Shown in pieces: positions 34,219 through 43,575 of a DNA stretch of 64,000 nt (position 1 is the stretch's first letter; every line of letters begins with the position of its first letter). The position numbers and the translations under genes are program-made. The DNA lies in assembly GCA_000434295.1 (NCBI GenBank), contig HF994935.1, forward strand, positions 30,406 through 94,405, written 5' to 3'. The notes beneath the pieces are model-generated. The model was not told where the DNA came from. It searched no databases and was given only the letters and a program-made list of their open reading frames with translations. The stretch is from Acetobacter sp. CAG:977 (lineage in GTDB: Bacteria; Pseudomonadota; Alphaproteobacteria; CAAGCB01; CAG-977).

Positions 34219-34397
34219 TACGACGCTCCTTAAAATTCTGCTAAGGGTTTTATTTTTATAAATTTATTTTGGAACAAATTTTTCGTTTAGTCAATTATGT
34301 CTAAGATAATTTGTCTATTTCTAAGGTTATAATTTTTTAAGCCGCTCCAAGAAAATACTCTTTAAAAAGCCTGTTAAAATTTTTTATAGTGTAAGAA

Positions 34398-35480
34398 ATG
34401 CAAAAGCGGAATACGGACGTGAAGACGGAATTATATAAAAAAAAGAAGAAATACCTTCATAACGGGAAGAACGACGGATTTCGAAAAATACAACCGCCTG
34501 TTTTTGCCGCCATAGATTTAGGGACGACGAACTGCCGCCTGTTGGTGGCGGCGCCGACGCCGCACAGCTTTTCGGTTAAGGAGACGTTTTCAAGGATTAC
34601 GAAACTGGGCGAAGGTCTGGTTACGTCGGGCGAATTGTCCGAACGCGCCATGAAGCGCACGGTTTCCGCATTGAAGCTTTGCGCCAAAAAGCTGGAAAAA
34701 TACAAACCCGAAAAAGTCCGCTTCGTCGCGACGGAAGCCTGCCGCAGGGCACTGAACGGCGCGGACTTTATTAAAAGGGTAAAGGAAGAAACGGGGCTTT
34801 CTTTGGAAATCATTTCGTTTGAAGAAGAATGCCGTTTGGCGGTGGCGGGGTGCGTGCCGTTGATTAACCGTAACATTCGCCATGCTTTGGTTTTTGACAT
34901 CGGCGGCGGTTCGACGGAAATTTCGTGGGCAAAAATTGACGAAGCGGGGCGCGTTAAGCTGGAAGGAATGCTTTCGTTCCCTTTGGGAGTGATAACGGTG
35001 TCCGAAGCCTTTACGGGCAAAGGCCTGTCCTCGGCGGGGTATCGTGCCGTCGTGCGCAAAGTCCGTTCTTATTTGGAACCCTTTGAAGCCGAACATTCGA
35101 TTTTGGAAGCCATCGAACAAGGCGACGTCCAAATGATAGGAACGTCCGGTACGGTAACGACGATCGGAGCGTTTCATCTGGATTTGCCGTATTATAACCG
35201 TTCGGCGGTGGACGGTTTGGCGCTCAGCTTTGACGATTTGGCAAAAGCCAAACGCCGTTTGGAAAAGTTGCCTTATGCCGAAAAGGTGGCGCATCCGTGC
35301 ATCGGACCTCAGCGTGCGGATTTGTCTTTGGCGGGGTGCGCGATATTGCAGGGGATTTGCGATATGTGGCCGATCGGCGAAGTTACCGTTGCCGACCGCG
35401 GGTTAAGGGAAGGATTGCTGCTGGATCTGATACGTTCGGGGAACGGGCGCGTCGTCGGCAAAGCGGAGCATGAAAAATGA
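34398..35480 (+). CDS. ppx: Exopolyphosphatase / pppGpp phosphatase (Ppx/GppA)
   Basis: A 360-residue phosphatase of the actin-like Ppx/GppA family. AAIDLGTTNCRLLVA (about residues 37-51) is the first phosphate-binding loop, FVATEACRRALNG the second, FDIGGGSTEISW the third, and GTSGTVTTIGAFHL the fourth. The N-terminus up to about residue 30 is a lysine-rich extension. It degrades polyphosphate or pppGpp. The stop overlaps the rlmE start by 4 bases. Confidence 0.9.
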   Translation: MQKRNTDVKTELYKKKKKYLHNGKNDGFRKIQPPVFAAIDLGTTNCRLLVAAPTPHSFSVKETFSRITKLGEGLVTSGELSERAMKRTVSALKLCAKKLEKYKPEKVRFVATEACRRALNGADFIKRVKEETGLSLEIISFEEECRLAVAGCVPLINRNIRHALVFDIGGGSTEISWAKIDEAGRVKLEGMLSFPLGVITVSEAFTGKGLSSAGYRAVVRKVRSYLEPFEAEHSILEAIEQGDVQMIGTSGTVTTIGAFHLDLPYYNRSAVDGLALSFDDLAKAKRRLEKLPYAEKVAHPCIGPQRADLSLAGCAILQGICDMWPIGEVTVADRGLREGLLLDLIRSGNGRVVGKAEHEK

Positions 35481-36151
35481 AACAGCTGCCGTCTCATTTA
35501 AAACAACACGTCAAAACGGCCAAAAAACGTTCTCAGGCATCGACTCAGTGGTTGCAACGCCAGCTGAACGATCCTTACGTTGCAATGGCAAAGCGGGAAG
35601 GTTACCGCGCTCGTTCGGCGTTCAAGCTGATAGAGCTGGATGACAAGTTTCATTTTTTAAAACAAGGCAAACGCGTCGTTGATTTAGGCGCGGCGCCCGG
35701 AGGCTGGACGCAGATTGCGGTCGAACGGGTGAAATCAAGTGCCGAAAATCCGTTGGTTGTCGGGCTTGATTTGCTCGAGATGGCTCCGATTGCGGGGGCG
35801 AAAACGACACAGTTGGATTTTTTGGACGATAAGGCGCCCGATGTTTTAAAAGAAATGCTGGGCGGGCATAAGGCCGATGTCGTGCTGAGCGACATGGCGC
35901 CGAACACGACGGGCATGAAAGACATTGACCATTTAAGGATTATGGGGCTTTTGGAAACGGCGTACGCGTTTGCGTGCGAAGTTTTGAACGAAGGCGGAAC
36001 GTTTGTCGCCAAGATATTTCAAGGCGGGACGGAACAGAATTTATTGTCCGAAATGAAGCGCCGTTTTGATTCGGTCAAACACGCGAAACCGCCTGCCAGC
36101 CGTAAGGAGTCTTCCGAATTTTACGTTGTGGCGACGGGATTTAAGGGATAA
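35477..36151 (+). CDS. rlmE: 23S rRNA (uridine-2552-2'-O)-methyltransferase
   Basis: A 224-residue FtsJ-type enzyme that methylates U2552 in the ribosomal A-loop. VVDLGAAPGGWTQIAV (about residues 64-79) is the S-adenosylmethionine loop; VLSDMAPNTTG carries the catalytic Asp; GTFVAKIFQGG carries the catalytic Lys. The N-terminal YRARSAFKL is the usual RNA-binding helix. It overlaps ppx by 4 bases and sits 2 bases before the rsmB-like gene, forming a three-gene transcript. Confidence 0.95.
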   Translation: MKQLPSHLKQHVKTAKKRSQASTQWLQRQLNDPYVAMAKREGYRARSAFKLIELDDKFHFLKQGKRVVDLGAAPGGWTQIAVERVKSSAENPLVVGLDLLEMAPIAGAKTTQLDFLDDKAPDVLKEMLGGHKADVVLSDMAPNTTGMKDIDHLRIMGLLETAYAFACEVLNEGGTFVAKIFQGGTEQNLLSEMKRRFDSVKHAKPPASRKESSEFYVVATGFKG

Positions 36152-36153
36152 TC

Positions 36154-37362
36154 ATGAAACAATCGGCACGGGTGAATGCGGCGGCGGAGCTGACAGAGGA
36201 AATCTTTGCGTTCAAGCGTCCCGCCGATGCTGCGGTCAAGGAATATTTCAAGGCGCGCCGCTATATCGGCGGGGGCGACCGACGGGCGATATCCGATCTT
36301 GTATGGCGCAGTGTCAGACGTTACGGACGGCTTTCTTTGCTGTGTCCTTTTGATTTAACGGGGCGCGCGGCCGTTGCCGCCGTTTTAAAGTACGACGGGG
36401 AAAATCCGGAAATCTTTTTTACGGGCGAACAGTATGCGCCTGCCGCGTTAAGTGAAGAGGAAAAAGAATTTTTAAACGCTTTGCCTTTGGAACTGCCATC
36501 TGCCGAAAACGAATGTCCTTCCGATTTCGCGGACAAGATTGATCGGGCGGAACTTATCGCAATGGCGGACGAAGCGCCGTTTGATTTAAGGGTTAATACT
36601 TTAAAGTCCGACAGGAAGAAAGTGCTGGAGATGCTTGCCCGCGAGGGGATTGAAGCGCAAGAAACGCCTTTTTCCAAATCGGGCATTCGTCTGAACGGGC
36701 GTTTGAATTTAAGAGATTCGGAACTTTTGGAAAACGGATTGGCGGACGTTCAGGACGAAGGGTCTCAAATCGTTTCGTTTCTGACGCAGGCAAAGGCGGG
36801 AGAAACCGTTATGGATTGGTGCGCCGGCGCCGGAGGTAAGACTTTGGCAATGGCGGCAATGATGGAAAATAAAGGGACGATCTATGCCGCCGACGCCAAT
36901 GTCAAACGCCTTAAAGACCTGCCCGACCGCGCGGTCAGGGCGGGGGTGCGCAACGTTATTTTGCTGAACGGTTACGATTCTTTGAAATCTTATGATTTGG
37001 TTTTGGTCGATGCGCCGTGTTCGGGAACGGGAACATGGCGTCGGGCTCCGGACGCCCGCTGGTGCACAAGCGGGAAGGACGTCGAACATTTGGTCGCGGT
37101 TCAGGCTGAAATCTTGGAAAAAGCGTCCCGATACGTCAAAAAAGGCGGACGCCTGTTTTACATAACGTGTTCGCTGTTACGCGAAGAAAACGAAGAACAG
37201 GCTGAACGGTTTTTAAAGGCGCACGAAGATTTTTGTTTGCAGGACTTGTCGCCCGTTTTAAAGGAAACAACGGGAATGGAGACATCTTCCGCGACGGTCA
37301 GACTTCGTCCGTCGGTTTGCGGCACGGACGGTTTTTTTGCGGCGTCGTTTTTGAAACGGTAA
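36154..37362 (+). CDS. RsmB/NOL1-type rRNA (cytosine-5)-methyltransferase
   Basis: A 402-residue m5C RNA methyltransferase. After an N-terminal NusB-like region comes LRVNTLKSDR, then QDEGSQIVS and DWCAGAGGKTLAMA (S-adenosylmethionine loop), DAPCSGTGTWRRAPDARW with the first conserved cysteine, and ITCSLLREENEEQ with the catalytic TCS. The target is probably 16S rRNA, but RsmB and RsmF-like members are hard to tell apart here. It is last in the ppx-rlmE transcript, ended by a terminator. Confidence 0.88.
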   Translation: MKQSARVNAAAELTEEIFAFKRPADAAVKEYFKARRYIGGGDRRAISDLVWRSVRRYGRLSLLCPFDLTGRAAVAAVLKYDGENPEIFFTGEQYAPAALSEEEKEFLNALPLELPSAENECPSDFADKIDRAELIAMADEAPFDLRVNTLKSDRKKVLEMLAREGIEAQETPFSKSGIRLNGRLNLRDSELLENGLADVQDEGSQIVSFLTQAKAGETVMDWCAGAGGKTLAMAAMMENKGTIYAADANVKRLKDLPDRAVRAGVRNVILLNGYDSLKSYDLVLVDAPCSGTGTWRRAPDARWCTSGKDVEHLVAVQAEILEKASRYVKKGGRLFYITCSLLREENEEQAERFLKAHEDFCLQDLSPVLKETTGMETSSATVRLRPSVCGTDGFFAASFLKR

Positions 37363-37366
37363 AGGA

Positions 37367-37395
37367 AAAGCCCCCGAAAACGGGGGCTTTTTTTT
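37367..37395 (+). terminator. Terminator of the ppx-rlmE-rsmB transcript
   Basis: AGCCCCCG (37369-37376), an AAAA loop and CGGGGGCT (37381-37388) are followed by a run of T. The convergent pepA gene ends inside the T-run. Confidence 0.9.
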
Positions 37396-38863
37396 ATTTT
37401 TCGTAATTTTCGCTGATAAAGCGGTTTAAGGTTTGAACGCCGTATCCCGTGGCGCCTTTGGCGGCCATGGGTTTGTCCTTTTTGGAAAACGTAACGCCGG
37501 CGATATCCAGATGCGCCCATTTTGTGCCGGGGCGTACGAAGCGTTTCAGGAACGTTGCGGCGATAATGCTGCCGGCTTCGCGACCTTTGGAACCGACGTT
37601 CATGATATCGGCGACGTCGGAAACGATTTGATCGTCGAACAGGTCGTCCAAAGGCATCCGCCACATTTTTTCGCCGACGTGTTTGGATGCGCCGAGCAGG
37701 GCATCGGCCAAAGCGTCATCGTTGGCGAACAAGCCTGCGTAATCAGAGCCCAAAGCCACGATAATGGCGCCGGTCAGCGTTGCCAGGTCGATCAAGGTTT
37801 GGGGTTTGAAGCGTTCTTGAGCATACCACATGGCATCACCCAAAATTAAACGGCCTTCGGCATCGGTATTGACGACTTCGACGGTTGTCCCCGACAATGA
37901 TTTAACGACGTCTCCGGGGTGCTGAGCGGTTCCCGAGGGCATGTTTTCGACCAAGGGCATGACGGCGGCGACGTTGACTTTTGCTTTGCGCATGGCCAGA
38001 GTTTGCATGGTGCCCAAAGCGACGGCGGCACCCGCCATATCGTCTTTCATTTCTTCCATGCCGCTTGCGGGTTTCAGGCTGATGCCGCCCGAATCGAAGC
38101 AGACGCCTTTGCCGACCAAGACCAATGGAACGTCTTTTGAATTAGGATTGCCGAGCCACTGTACGACGGCCAGACACGGCGGATTTGCGGAACCCTGAGC
38201 GACGCCGAGCATCATATCCAACCCTTTGGCTTTCAGGGTTTCGCGGTCGTAGATTTCGGTTTTCAATCCGTATTTTTGCAAATCGATGGCGCGTGCGGCG
38301 AATGCCGATGGCGTGACGAAGTTTGCGGGTTCGTTGACCAGATCGCGGGCGGTATAGACGCCTTTTGCAATGGCGCTCATGGGTTCGTAAGCGTTTTGAG
38401 CCGCCTGAGCATTGGCGGTCATGATATAGAATTCTTCCAGCGTTACGGGTTTTTTCTGGACTGTTTTATGTTTCAAGAAACGGTAAGAAGCTAATTTTGC
38501 ACCGAATCCGACTTCATGAGCGGGCAAATCGTCGACGGCGAAGTCGGCGGTTTTTTCGCCGCAAGTCAACAAAGCCGTTACGGCTGCGGCACCTGCGGCA
38601 CAAGCGCGCAACGGGTCATTGCTTTCTTTTTTGCCCAGCCCGACGCATACCAAACGTTTGACGGCTGTTTCTTCGGGAGAAACGACGATGAACAGATCGC
38701 CCTGTTTTCCGGAAAAGCCGTCGGTTTTCAAAGCCTTAACCAAACGCCCCTTCATCAAGGCGTCGATTTTTTTTGCCGTTTTTGACAGCGTCAAATCGTC
38801 GTAAATCCCGACGATCAAAGCCCCGTCGCTGGGGATTTCCGTTTTTTTAAACAAGATTTTCAT
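37394..38863 (-). CDS. pepA: Leucyl aminopeptidase, M17 family
   Basis: A 489-residue cytosolic aminopeptidase using two metal ions. GKGVCFDSGGISLKP and MKDDMAGAAVALGTMQ in the catalytic domain and the family signature NTDAEGRL carry the metal ligands and catalytic residues. The ATG at 38863 begins the conserved N-terminal domain; upstream in-frame codons have low-quality sequence and run into the divergent zntB leader. PepA trims peptides during protein turnover and in some bacteria binds DNA. Confidence 0.93.
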   Translation of the reverse strand: MKILFKKTEIPSDGALIVGIYDDLTLSKTAKKIDALMKGRLVKALKTDGFSGKQGDLFIVVSPEETAVKRLVCVGLGKKESNDPLRACAAGAAAVTALLTCGEKTADFAVDDLPAHEVGFGAKLASYRFLKHKTVQKKPVTLEEFYIMTANAQAAQNAYEPMSAIAKGVYTARDLVNEPANFVTPSAFAARAIDLQKYGLKTEIYDRETLKAKGLDMMLGVAQGSANPPCLAVVQWLGNPNSKDVPLVLVGKGVCFDSGGISLKPASGMEEMKDDMAGAAVALGTMQTLAMRKAKVNVAAVMPLVENMPSGTAQHPGDVVKSLSGTTVEVVNTDAEGRLILGDAMWYAQERFKPQTLIDLATLTGAIIVALGSDYAGLFANDDALADALLGASKHVGEKMWRMPLDDLFDDQIVSDVADIMNVGSKGREAGSIIAATFLKRFVRPGTKWAHLDIAGVTFSKKDKPMAAKGATGYGVQTLNRFISENYEK

Positions 38864-39045
38864 GGTACAGCATCCGTTTGAAAATATTAAAACTACGGGA
38901 CAGCATACACTTTCCCGTCGCCAAATCAAAGGGCGCAAATCAGACTTTTTTATGATTTTTTCAGATAAACGGCTTAAATGACGTGCAACGGGCGGGAAAT
39001 TTTGATAATACAGGAAAAACGCGGTCAACGGCGGAGTAAAGTGTG

Positions 39046-40086
39046 ATGACGGAAACACCTTTTGCGCAAGAGGAAAATCACGACGAAATTATGGCCGATC
39101 CCCTGATGCACGAACGCGAATGGCTGTTGTATGCGATAGTGCTGGACGGAGAGGGCGGCGGAAAAAGCTTGGACGAATCGGAGCTGAACCAGTGGAAGCC
39201 CGAAGACGGGACTTTGTGGCTTCATTTGGACTTGTCCGTGGAAGGCACGCACGATTGGATGCTTAATTGCAGCCATATCGATCCGTTGGTTTTGGAAGCC
39301 CTTTTGGAAGACGAAGAACCCCGCCCGAGGTGTATGCCGTACGGCGATAATTTGTTGTTGTTTTTGCGCGCCATCAACCTGAACCCCGGCGAAGAACCCG
39401 ACGATATGATTTCTTTGCGCATATGGTGCGAAAAAAATCGCATTATCACGCTTCGGGAAACGCCGCTGTCAACGATGCGCGAAATAGACCGAAAGCTGAT
39501 GACGGGCGTCGGGCCGAAAACGACGGGGGAAATGCTGGACGAAGTTTGTTCCACGACACTGGACAGGATTGTTGCCGCGGTGGCGGACGTCGAATGCCTG
39601 ATTGATAACATCGAAGACAAAATCGTCGACGAAGACGATGATGACGATATGATGGCGCCGTTGTCGGAAGCTCGCCGTAAATTGTCGGAAATGCGGCGTT
39701 ATTTGTCGCCTCAGCGCGACGCCATGGAAATGTTGCCGCGCCAGCTGATGTCTTGGTTGGACAAGGAAATACAATACCAGTTGCGCGAAAATGCCAACCG
39801 CATGCTCAGGATTATTGAAGACATTGACAGCCTTCGCGAACGCGCATCGATTAACATGGACGAATTGTCCAGCCAGCTGCGCGAAGAAACGCAAGAAAAT
39901 ATGTATATGCTGTCGGTGTTGGCGGCGATTTTCATTCCTTTGACGTTTATAACGGGGTTGCTCGGCATGAACGTCGGGGGGATACCGTTTGCGGAACATG
40001 AACACGGCTTTTTAATCGTCACGGGGCTGATGTTTTTGTTTGGCGTGATTTTGATGATTATTTTCAAACGGTTAAAGTGGTATTGA
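39046..40086 (+). CDS. zntB: ZntB/CorA-type metal-ion transporter
   Basis: A 346-residue transporter of the CorA superfamily. A large cytoplasmic N-terminal domain with a very acidic patch (DEDDDDD, about residues 196-203) precedes two C-terminal membrane helices. The first ends with GMNVGGIP, the ZntB form of the CorA GMN signature, and the second lies at the extreme C-terminus. E. coli ZntB moves zinc. GGAG at 39032-39035 supports the GTG at 39043 or the adjacent ATG at 39046. Confidence 0.88.
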   Translation: MTETPFAQEENHDEIMADPLMHEREWLLYAIVLDGEGGGKSLDESELNQWKPEDGTLWLHLDLSVEGTHDWMLNCSHIDPLVLEALLEDEEPRPRCMPYGDNLLLFLRAINLNPGEEPDDMISLRIWCEKNRIITLRETPLSTMREIDRKLMTGVGPKTTGEMLDEVCSTTLDRIVAAVADVECLIDNIEDKIVDEDDDDDMMAPLSEARRKLSEMRRYLSPQRDAMEMLPRQLMSWLDKEIQYQLRENANRMLRIIEDIDSLRERASINMDELSSQLREETQENMYMLSVLAAIFIPLTFITGLLGMNVGGIPFAEHEHGFLIVTGLMFLFGVILMIIFKRLKWY

Positions 40087-40087
40087 G

Positions 40088-41071
40088 ATGAGCGGGGCGA
40101 ATAAAAAAGCGTTGGTAAAACCCGCTTGCAAAGAAACGGCGCAAGAAGGCGGACGGTTGCTGGCGCAAGGAGAGCTGGTGGCGTTCCCGACGGAAACCGT
40201 GTACGGTTTGGGGGCGGATGCGACGAACGACAAAGCCGTCGCGTCGATTTTTGAAGCAAAGGGACGCCCTCAGTTTAATCCGCTGATTGCTCATATTCCC
40301 GTTTTGGAATGGGCGGAAGATTTCGCCGAAATTTCAAATACGGCTCTTTTGCTGGCAGAACGTTTTTGGCCGGGGCCCATGACGTTGGTAATGAACCGCA
40401 AGGAAAACTGCCCCGTTTCGTATTTGGTCAGTGCGGGGCTTGATTCCGTGGCGGTCAGGATGCCGTCTCATCCGTTTGCGCGGGAATTGATTTCTTGCGC
40501 GGGCGTGCCGATTGCCGCGCCGAGCGCCAATATTTCGGGTACGGTCAGCCCGACGACGGCGGAACACGTCCGTCAGGGATTGGAAGACAGGATTTCTTTG
40601 ATTATAGACGGCGGTCCGTGCCGGGTCGGCGTTGAATCCACCGTTCTGGACGTCAGGGGGGAACGCCCCGTTTTGTTAAGGGCGGGCGGTTTGACGGTGG
40701 AAGAAATAGAAACGTTAACGGGGGCTGGGTCTGTTTTGTTTCCGGACAGCGATCCCGCATTGCCGCGTTCTCCGGGACAGTTGTCCAGCCATTATGCGCC
40801 GTCTTTGCCCGTCCGTCTGAACGCGCATGAAGCTCGGGAAGGCGAAGCCCTTTTAGGGTTCGGTCCCGCCGAACACGCCGATTTGAATTTAAGCCCGTCG
40901 GGAGATTTGGCGGAAGCCGCGGCGAATCTGTTTGCGTTTATGCGTTTACTGGATCGCCCCGAGTTTAAGGGGATTGCCGTAATGCCCGTACCGTTCAGGG
41001 GGCTGGGATTGGCGATAAACGACCGCCTGAAACGTGCGGCGTATCCTCGCAGAGTTACGAAACAAAGCTAA
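40088..41071 (+). CDS. sua5: L-threonylcarbamoyladenylate synthase (TsaC2/Sua5)
   Basis: A 327-residue enzyme for the first step of tRNA t6A37 formation, making threonylcarbamoyl-AMP from threonine, bicarbonate and ATP. The YrdC domain starts with VAFPTETVYGLGADA and includes KGRPQFNPLIAHI and the ATP/Mg segments APSANISG and STVLDV. A C-terminal Sua5 domain after a PGQLSSHYAP linker (about residue 230) makes it the long form, unlike the short E. coli TsaC. It starts 1 base after zntB. Confidence 0.92.
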   Translation: MSGANKKALVKPACKETAQEGGRLLAQGELVAFPTETVYGLGADATNDKAVASIFEAKGRPQFNPLIAHIPVLEWAEDFAEISNTALLLAERFWPGPMTLVMNRKENCPVSYLVSAGLDSVAVRMPSHPFARELISCAGVPIAAPSANISGTVSPTTAEHVRQGLEDRISLIIDGGPCRVGVESTVLDVRGERPVLLRAGGLTVEEIETLTGAGSVLFPDSDPALPRSPGQLSSHYAPSLPVRLNAHEAREGEALLGFGPAEHADLNLSPSGDLAEAAANLFAFMRLLDRPEFKGIAVMPVPFRGLGLAINDRLKRAAYPRRVTKQS

Positions 41072-41081
41072 GAGAGGCTCA

Positions 41082-42407
41082 ATGATTGAATTATCAATCG
41101 ATTTAAAAGAAAAAATGGAAAGCATCGCGGGCAAAGACGCGTTTGTTTTTTATGAAAGCGAAGGAGAAAAAGACGGGACGTACGCTTTTTATCCGTCTTC
41201 AAGCGAAGAGCTGTCGCGTTTTTCGTCGTTATGTTACCGTCACCGCGTTCCGATGCGTCCGTGTTCGGACGAAACGTCGGCGCGTTCGGATACGGTGAAC
41301 GTTTTTTTCGACCGTATGGACAAAGTTTTATCGGTTGATCCCGTTTCCCGCACGATAACTGTTCAAGCGGGATGCACGTTTGAAACGGCGCGTCGCGCGG
41401 CGGACGAAGCGGGATTTTTGTTTCCGCTTTACATGAATGCGCCGGAAGGAGCCAGAATCGGCGGACGTCTGGCAACGAATTACATTAACGCGGGAGTGTT
41501 CCGTTACGGAACGCCGAAAGAGCTGACATTGGGGACGCAGTTGGTTTTGCCGGACGGAACCGTAAAGGATACGTTGGAAAACTATGCGACGTCGGAATCC
41601 GATACGATGAAGAATTTGTTTGTGGGGTCTCACGGCAGCATCGGTTTTATCACGGCTGCGGTGATCAGATTGCATCCCAAAGCGGCGGAGGTTCGGCGCA
41701 TGCTTTGTTTGTGCGACGGTCTGTCTGGGATAAGCAAGCTGTTTGCGTTGTCGCAACATTTGGGGGCGACGCTGTTGACGGGCTTTGACGTTTTTTCCAA
41801 ATCGGGAATGGAAGAAATATTAAAGGAAGTGCCGTCGATACAAAAACCGTTCGAGGCGTCATGGTATGTTTTGATAGAATTTTCTTCGACGGTGGCAAAT
41901 GACCGTCTGGGGTCTTTTTTGGAAGAACTGAAGAAAGAAGCGGTTCAAAAAGGATTAATTCGCGATGCGGTAACGTCGAAATATGCGGAAGACGCCGAGA
42001 ATTTGGCGCGGATGGAACGATCCGTGCAGTGTTTGGCAAGGTGTGCGGACGGAGCATATTTTAAAGAAGCCGTTCTGCCTGTTTCCAAGACGGTTGATTT
42101 TTTGGAACGCTTGGGTGTACAGGCGGCATATGCTTTTCCGAAAGCGTCATTGATGCCTTTGGCGCGCATGGGAGAAGGCGCTTTGTTTTTGAATGTCCGT
42201 TTTTCGGAGTTGGAAAACGACGAAGCGGCTTTGACGGAAAGCGAAAAAATGTTTAAATTGTTTGATACGTTAGTCTGTCAGGCGGGTGGCATGTGTGCCG
42301 TTTCGCAAAAAGCCGGCGGTTCGGCGGACGGAAAAGGCGAAATTGCCGATATGATAAGGGCGCTGAAGGCTTCGTTTGATCCGTATAATTTGATGAATCC
42401 GACTTAA
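41082..42407 (+). CDS. FAD-linked oxidase of the glycolate/lactate dehydrogenase type
   Basis: A 441-residue flavoprotein. The FAD_binding_4 core contains VDPVSRTITVQAGCTFE and, after it, GARIGGRLATNYIN and GSHGSIGFITAAVIRLHP, the flavin-contacting loops. The C-terminal part fits the FAD-oxidase cap, ending with FDPYNLMNPT. Members oxidise D-lactate, glycolate or 2-hydroxyglutarate. With ldhA in the same window, D-lactate is an attractive substrate, but this is inference. The ATG at 41082 follows AGAGAGG at 41071-41077. Confidence 0.87.
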   Translation: MIELSIDLKEKMESIAGKDAFVFYESEGEKDGTYAFYPSSSEELSRFSSLCYRHRVPMRPCSDETSARSDTVNVFFDRMDKVLSVDPVSRTITVQAGCTFETARRAADEAGFLFPLYMNAPEGARIGGRLATNYINAGVFRYGTPKELTLGTQLVLPDGTVKDTLENYATSESDTMKNLFVGSHGSIGFITAAVIRLHPKAAEVRRMLCLCDGLSGISKLFALSQHLGATLLTGFDVFSKSGMEEILKEVPSIQKPFEASWYVLIEFSSTVANDRLGSFLEELKKEAVQKGLIRDAVTSKYAEDAENLARMERSVQCLARCADGAYFKEAVLPVSKTVDFLERLGVQAAYAFPKASLMPLARMGEGALFLNVRFSELENDEAALTESEKMFKLFDTLVCQAGGMCAVSQKAGGSADGKGEIADMIRALKASFDPYNLMNPT

Positions 42408-42418
42408 AAGGGGAAGTT

Positions 42419-43507
42419 ATGAAACTGATAGCCGTAGATTTGCTGGCGGAAAAGCTGGTCATGTCGGAAAATGAAACGGAAGCCGTATTGGGGCTTTTGG
42501 ATTTTTCGTCAACGGACGTATCTTTGCTGTCGTCGGCAAGGGCGGCAATGTTTCCGAAATTGGAGCTATTATCGCGGGATTTGGCGCAAAAGGCAATGCA
42601 GGCGCCTCAAATGAAACAAATGATAACCGAGCTTTCGACGCCGGAGGATTTTCCGAAATCCGTTCGCGATTACATGCGGGATTATTTCGGCGGGGCGTGC
42701 GATGAAAAGTATATCGAAACACGGGCAAAGGCGGGGGCTTTGTATTACCGCTTTGACATTCAGCCGAAGCTGTTTATCCCGATGACGTCGTACATGCAAC
42801 AGATTTTGGAAGTCGAATTGATACAGGCTTTAGGCAAGACGGACACGGGTATTTTGGCGTGCCGGTCTTTGTCAAAGTTCGTGCGGCTGGACAATATGCT
42901 GATCATGCAGGCGTTTGACGAAGCCAGACAGCGCGGCGAAGTCGAAACGGAACGCAAACGCGCGGCATATTCGTTGATGCTGGAACGCAAAGTGGCGCGA
43001 TTGACGCAGGCAATGGAAGATTTGTCTCAAAAAGATCCGTTGACGGGGCTTTATAATGCGCGCGGTCTGTTTGACAATCTTTACCGCGAAATCGGAAATG
43101 CCAAAAGGCATAAATGGGGCATTTGTCTGGTTTATTTCGACTTTAACGGATTTAGAGAGTTTAACGAAACGGAAGGTCGCCGCGTCGGGGACAAGCTGTT
43201 GAACATCATGGCGGCGACCCTGACAGACGCTTATCGCGAAACGGACATCATCTGTCGTTACAAAGACGACCAGTTCTGCGTCATTATGCCGAACACGGTG
43301 GCGGCGGACGCCAGAAAAGTCTGCAAACGCGTTATTGACAAGTTCCGTCAAAGAAGCACGTACGGTTTGGCATTTTGCATGGGATTGGCACAAACGGGGC
43401 CGAAAGAGTTTTTGGCGCCCGACGATTTTCTGTATGTGGCCAGCGAAAACGTAAAAGTCGCACAGGGAGCCATTTCCGATAAAAGCGAATTCTTCTTAAA
43501 AGGATAA
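42419..43507 (+). CDS. Degenerate globin-coupled GGDEF protein
   Basis: A 362-residue protein with a protoglobin-like sensor (about residues 15-170), a short coiled linker and a GGDEF domain (about 205-360). In the sensor the segment YIETRAKAGALYYRFDI aligns with the proximal helix, but Tyr109 stands where haem-binding histidine is expected. In the GGDEF domain KDDQF (282-286) replaces GGDEF, while RETD (273-276), the inhibitory c-di-GMP-binding RxxD, keeps its normal distance. It therefore probably cannot make c-di-GMP but might bind it. It lies 11 bases after the FAD oxidase gene, and a terminator overlaps its stop. Confidence 0.85.
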   Translation: MKLIAVDLLAEKLVMSENETEAVLGLLDFSSTDVSLLSSARAAMFPKLELLSRDLAQKAMQAPQMKQMITELSTPEDFPKSVRDYMRDYFGGACDEKYIETRAKAGALYYRFDIQPKLFIPMTSYMQQILEVELIQALGKTDTGILACRSLSKFVRLDNMLIMQAFDEARQRGEVETERKRAAYSLMLERKVARLTQAMEDLSQKDPLTGLYNARGLFDNLYREIGNAKRHKWGICLVYFDFNGFREFNETEGRRVGDKLLNIMAATLTDAYRETDIICRYKDDQFCVIMPNTVAADARKVCKRVIDKFRQRSTYGLAFCMGLAQTGPKEFLAPDDFLYVASENVKVAQGAISDKSEFFLKG

Positions 43508-43530
43508 AAGGCTTGCGATAAGCCTTTTTT
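43506..43530 (+). terminator. Terminator after the GGDEF-like gene
   Basis: AAAAGGCTT (43506-43514), a GCGAT loop and AAGCCTTTT (43520-43528) plus two more T residues. The stem begins inside the stop codon. Confidence 0.8.
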
Positions 43531-43575
43531 GCCGTTATCGTCGTTTAAATTTTGTCCTTAACATCCGAGAAACCG

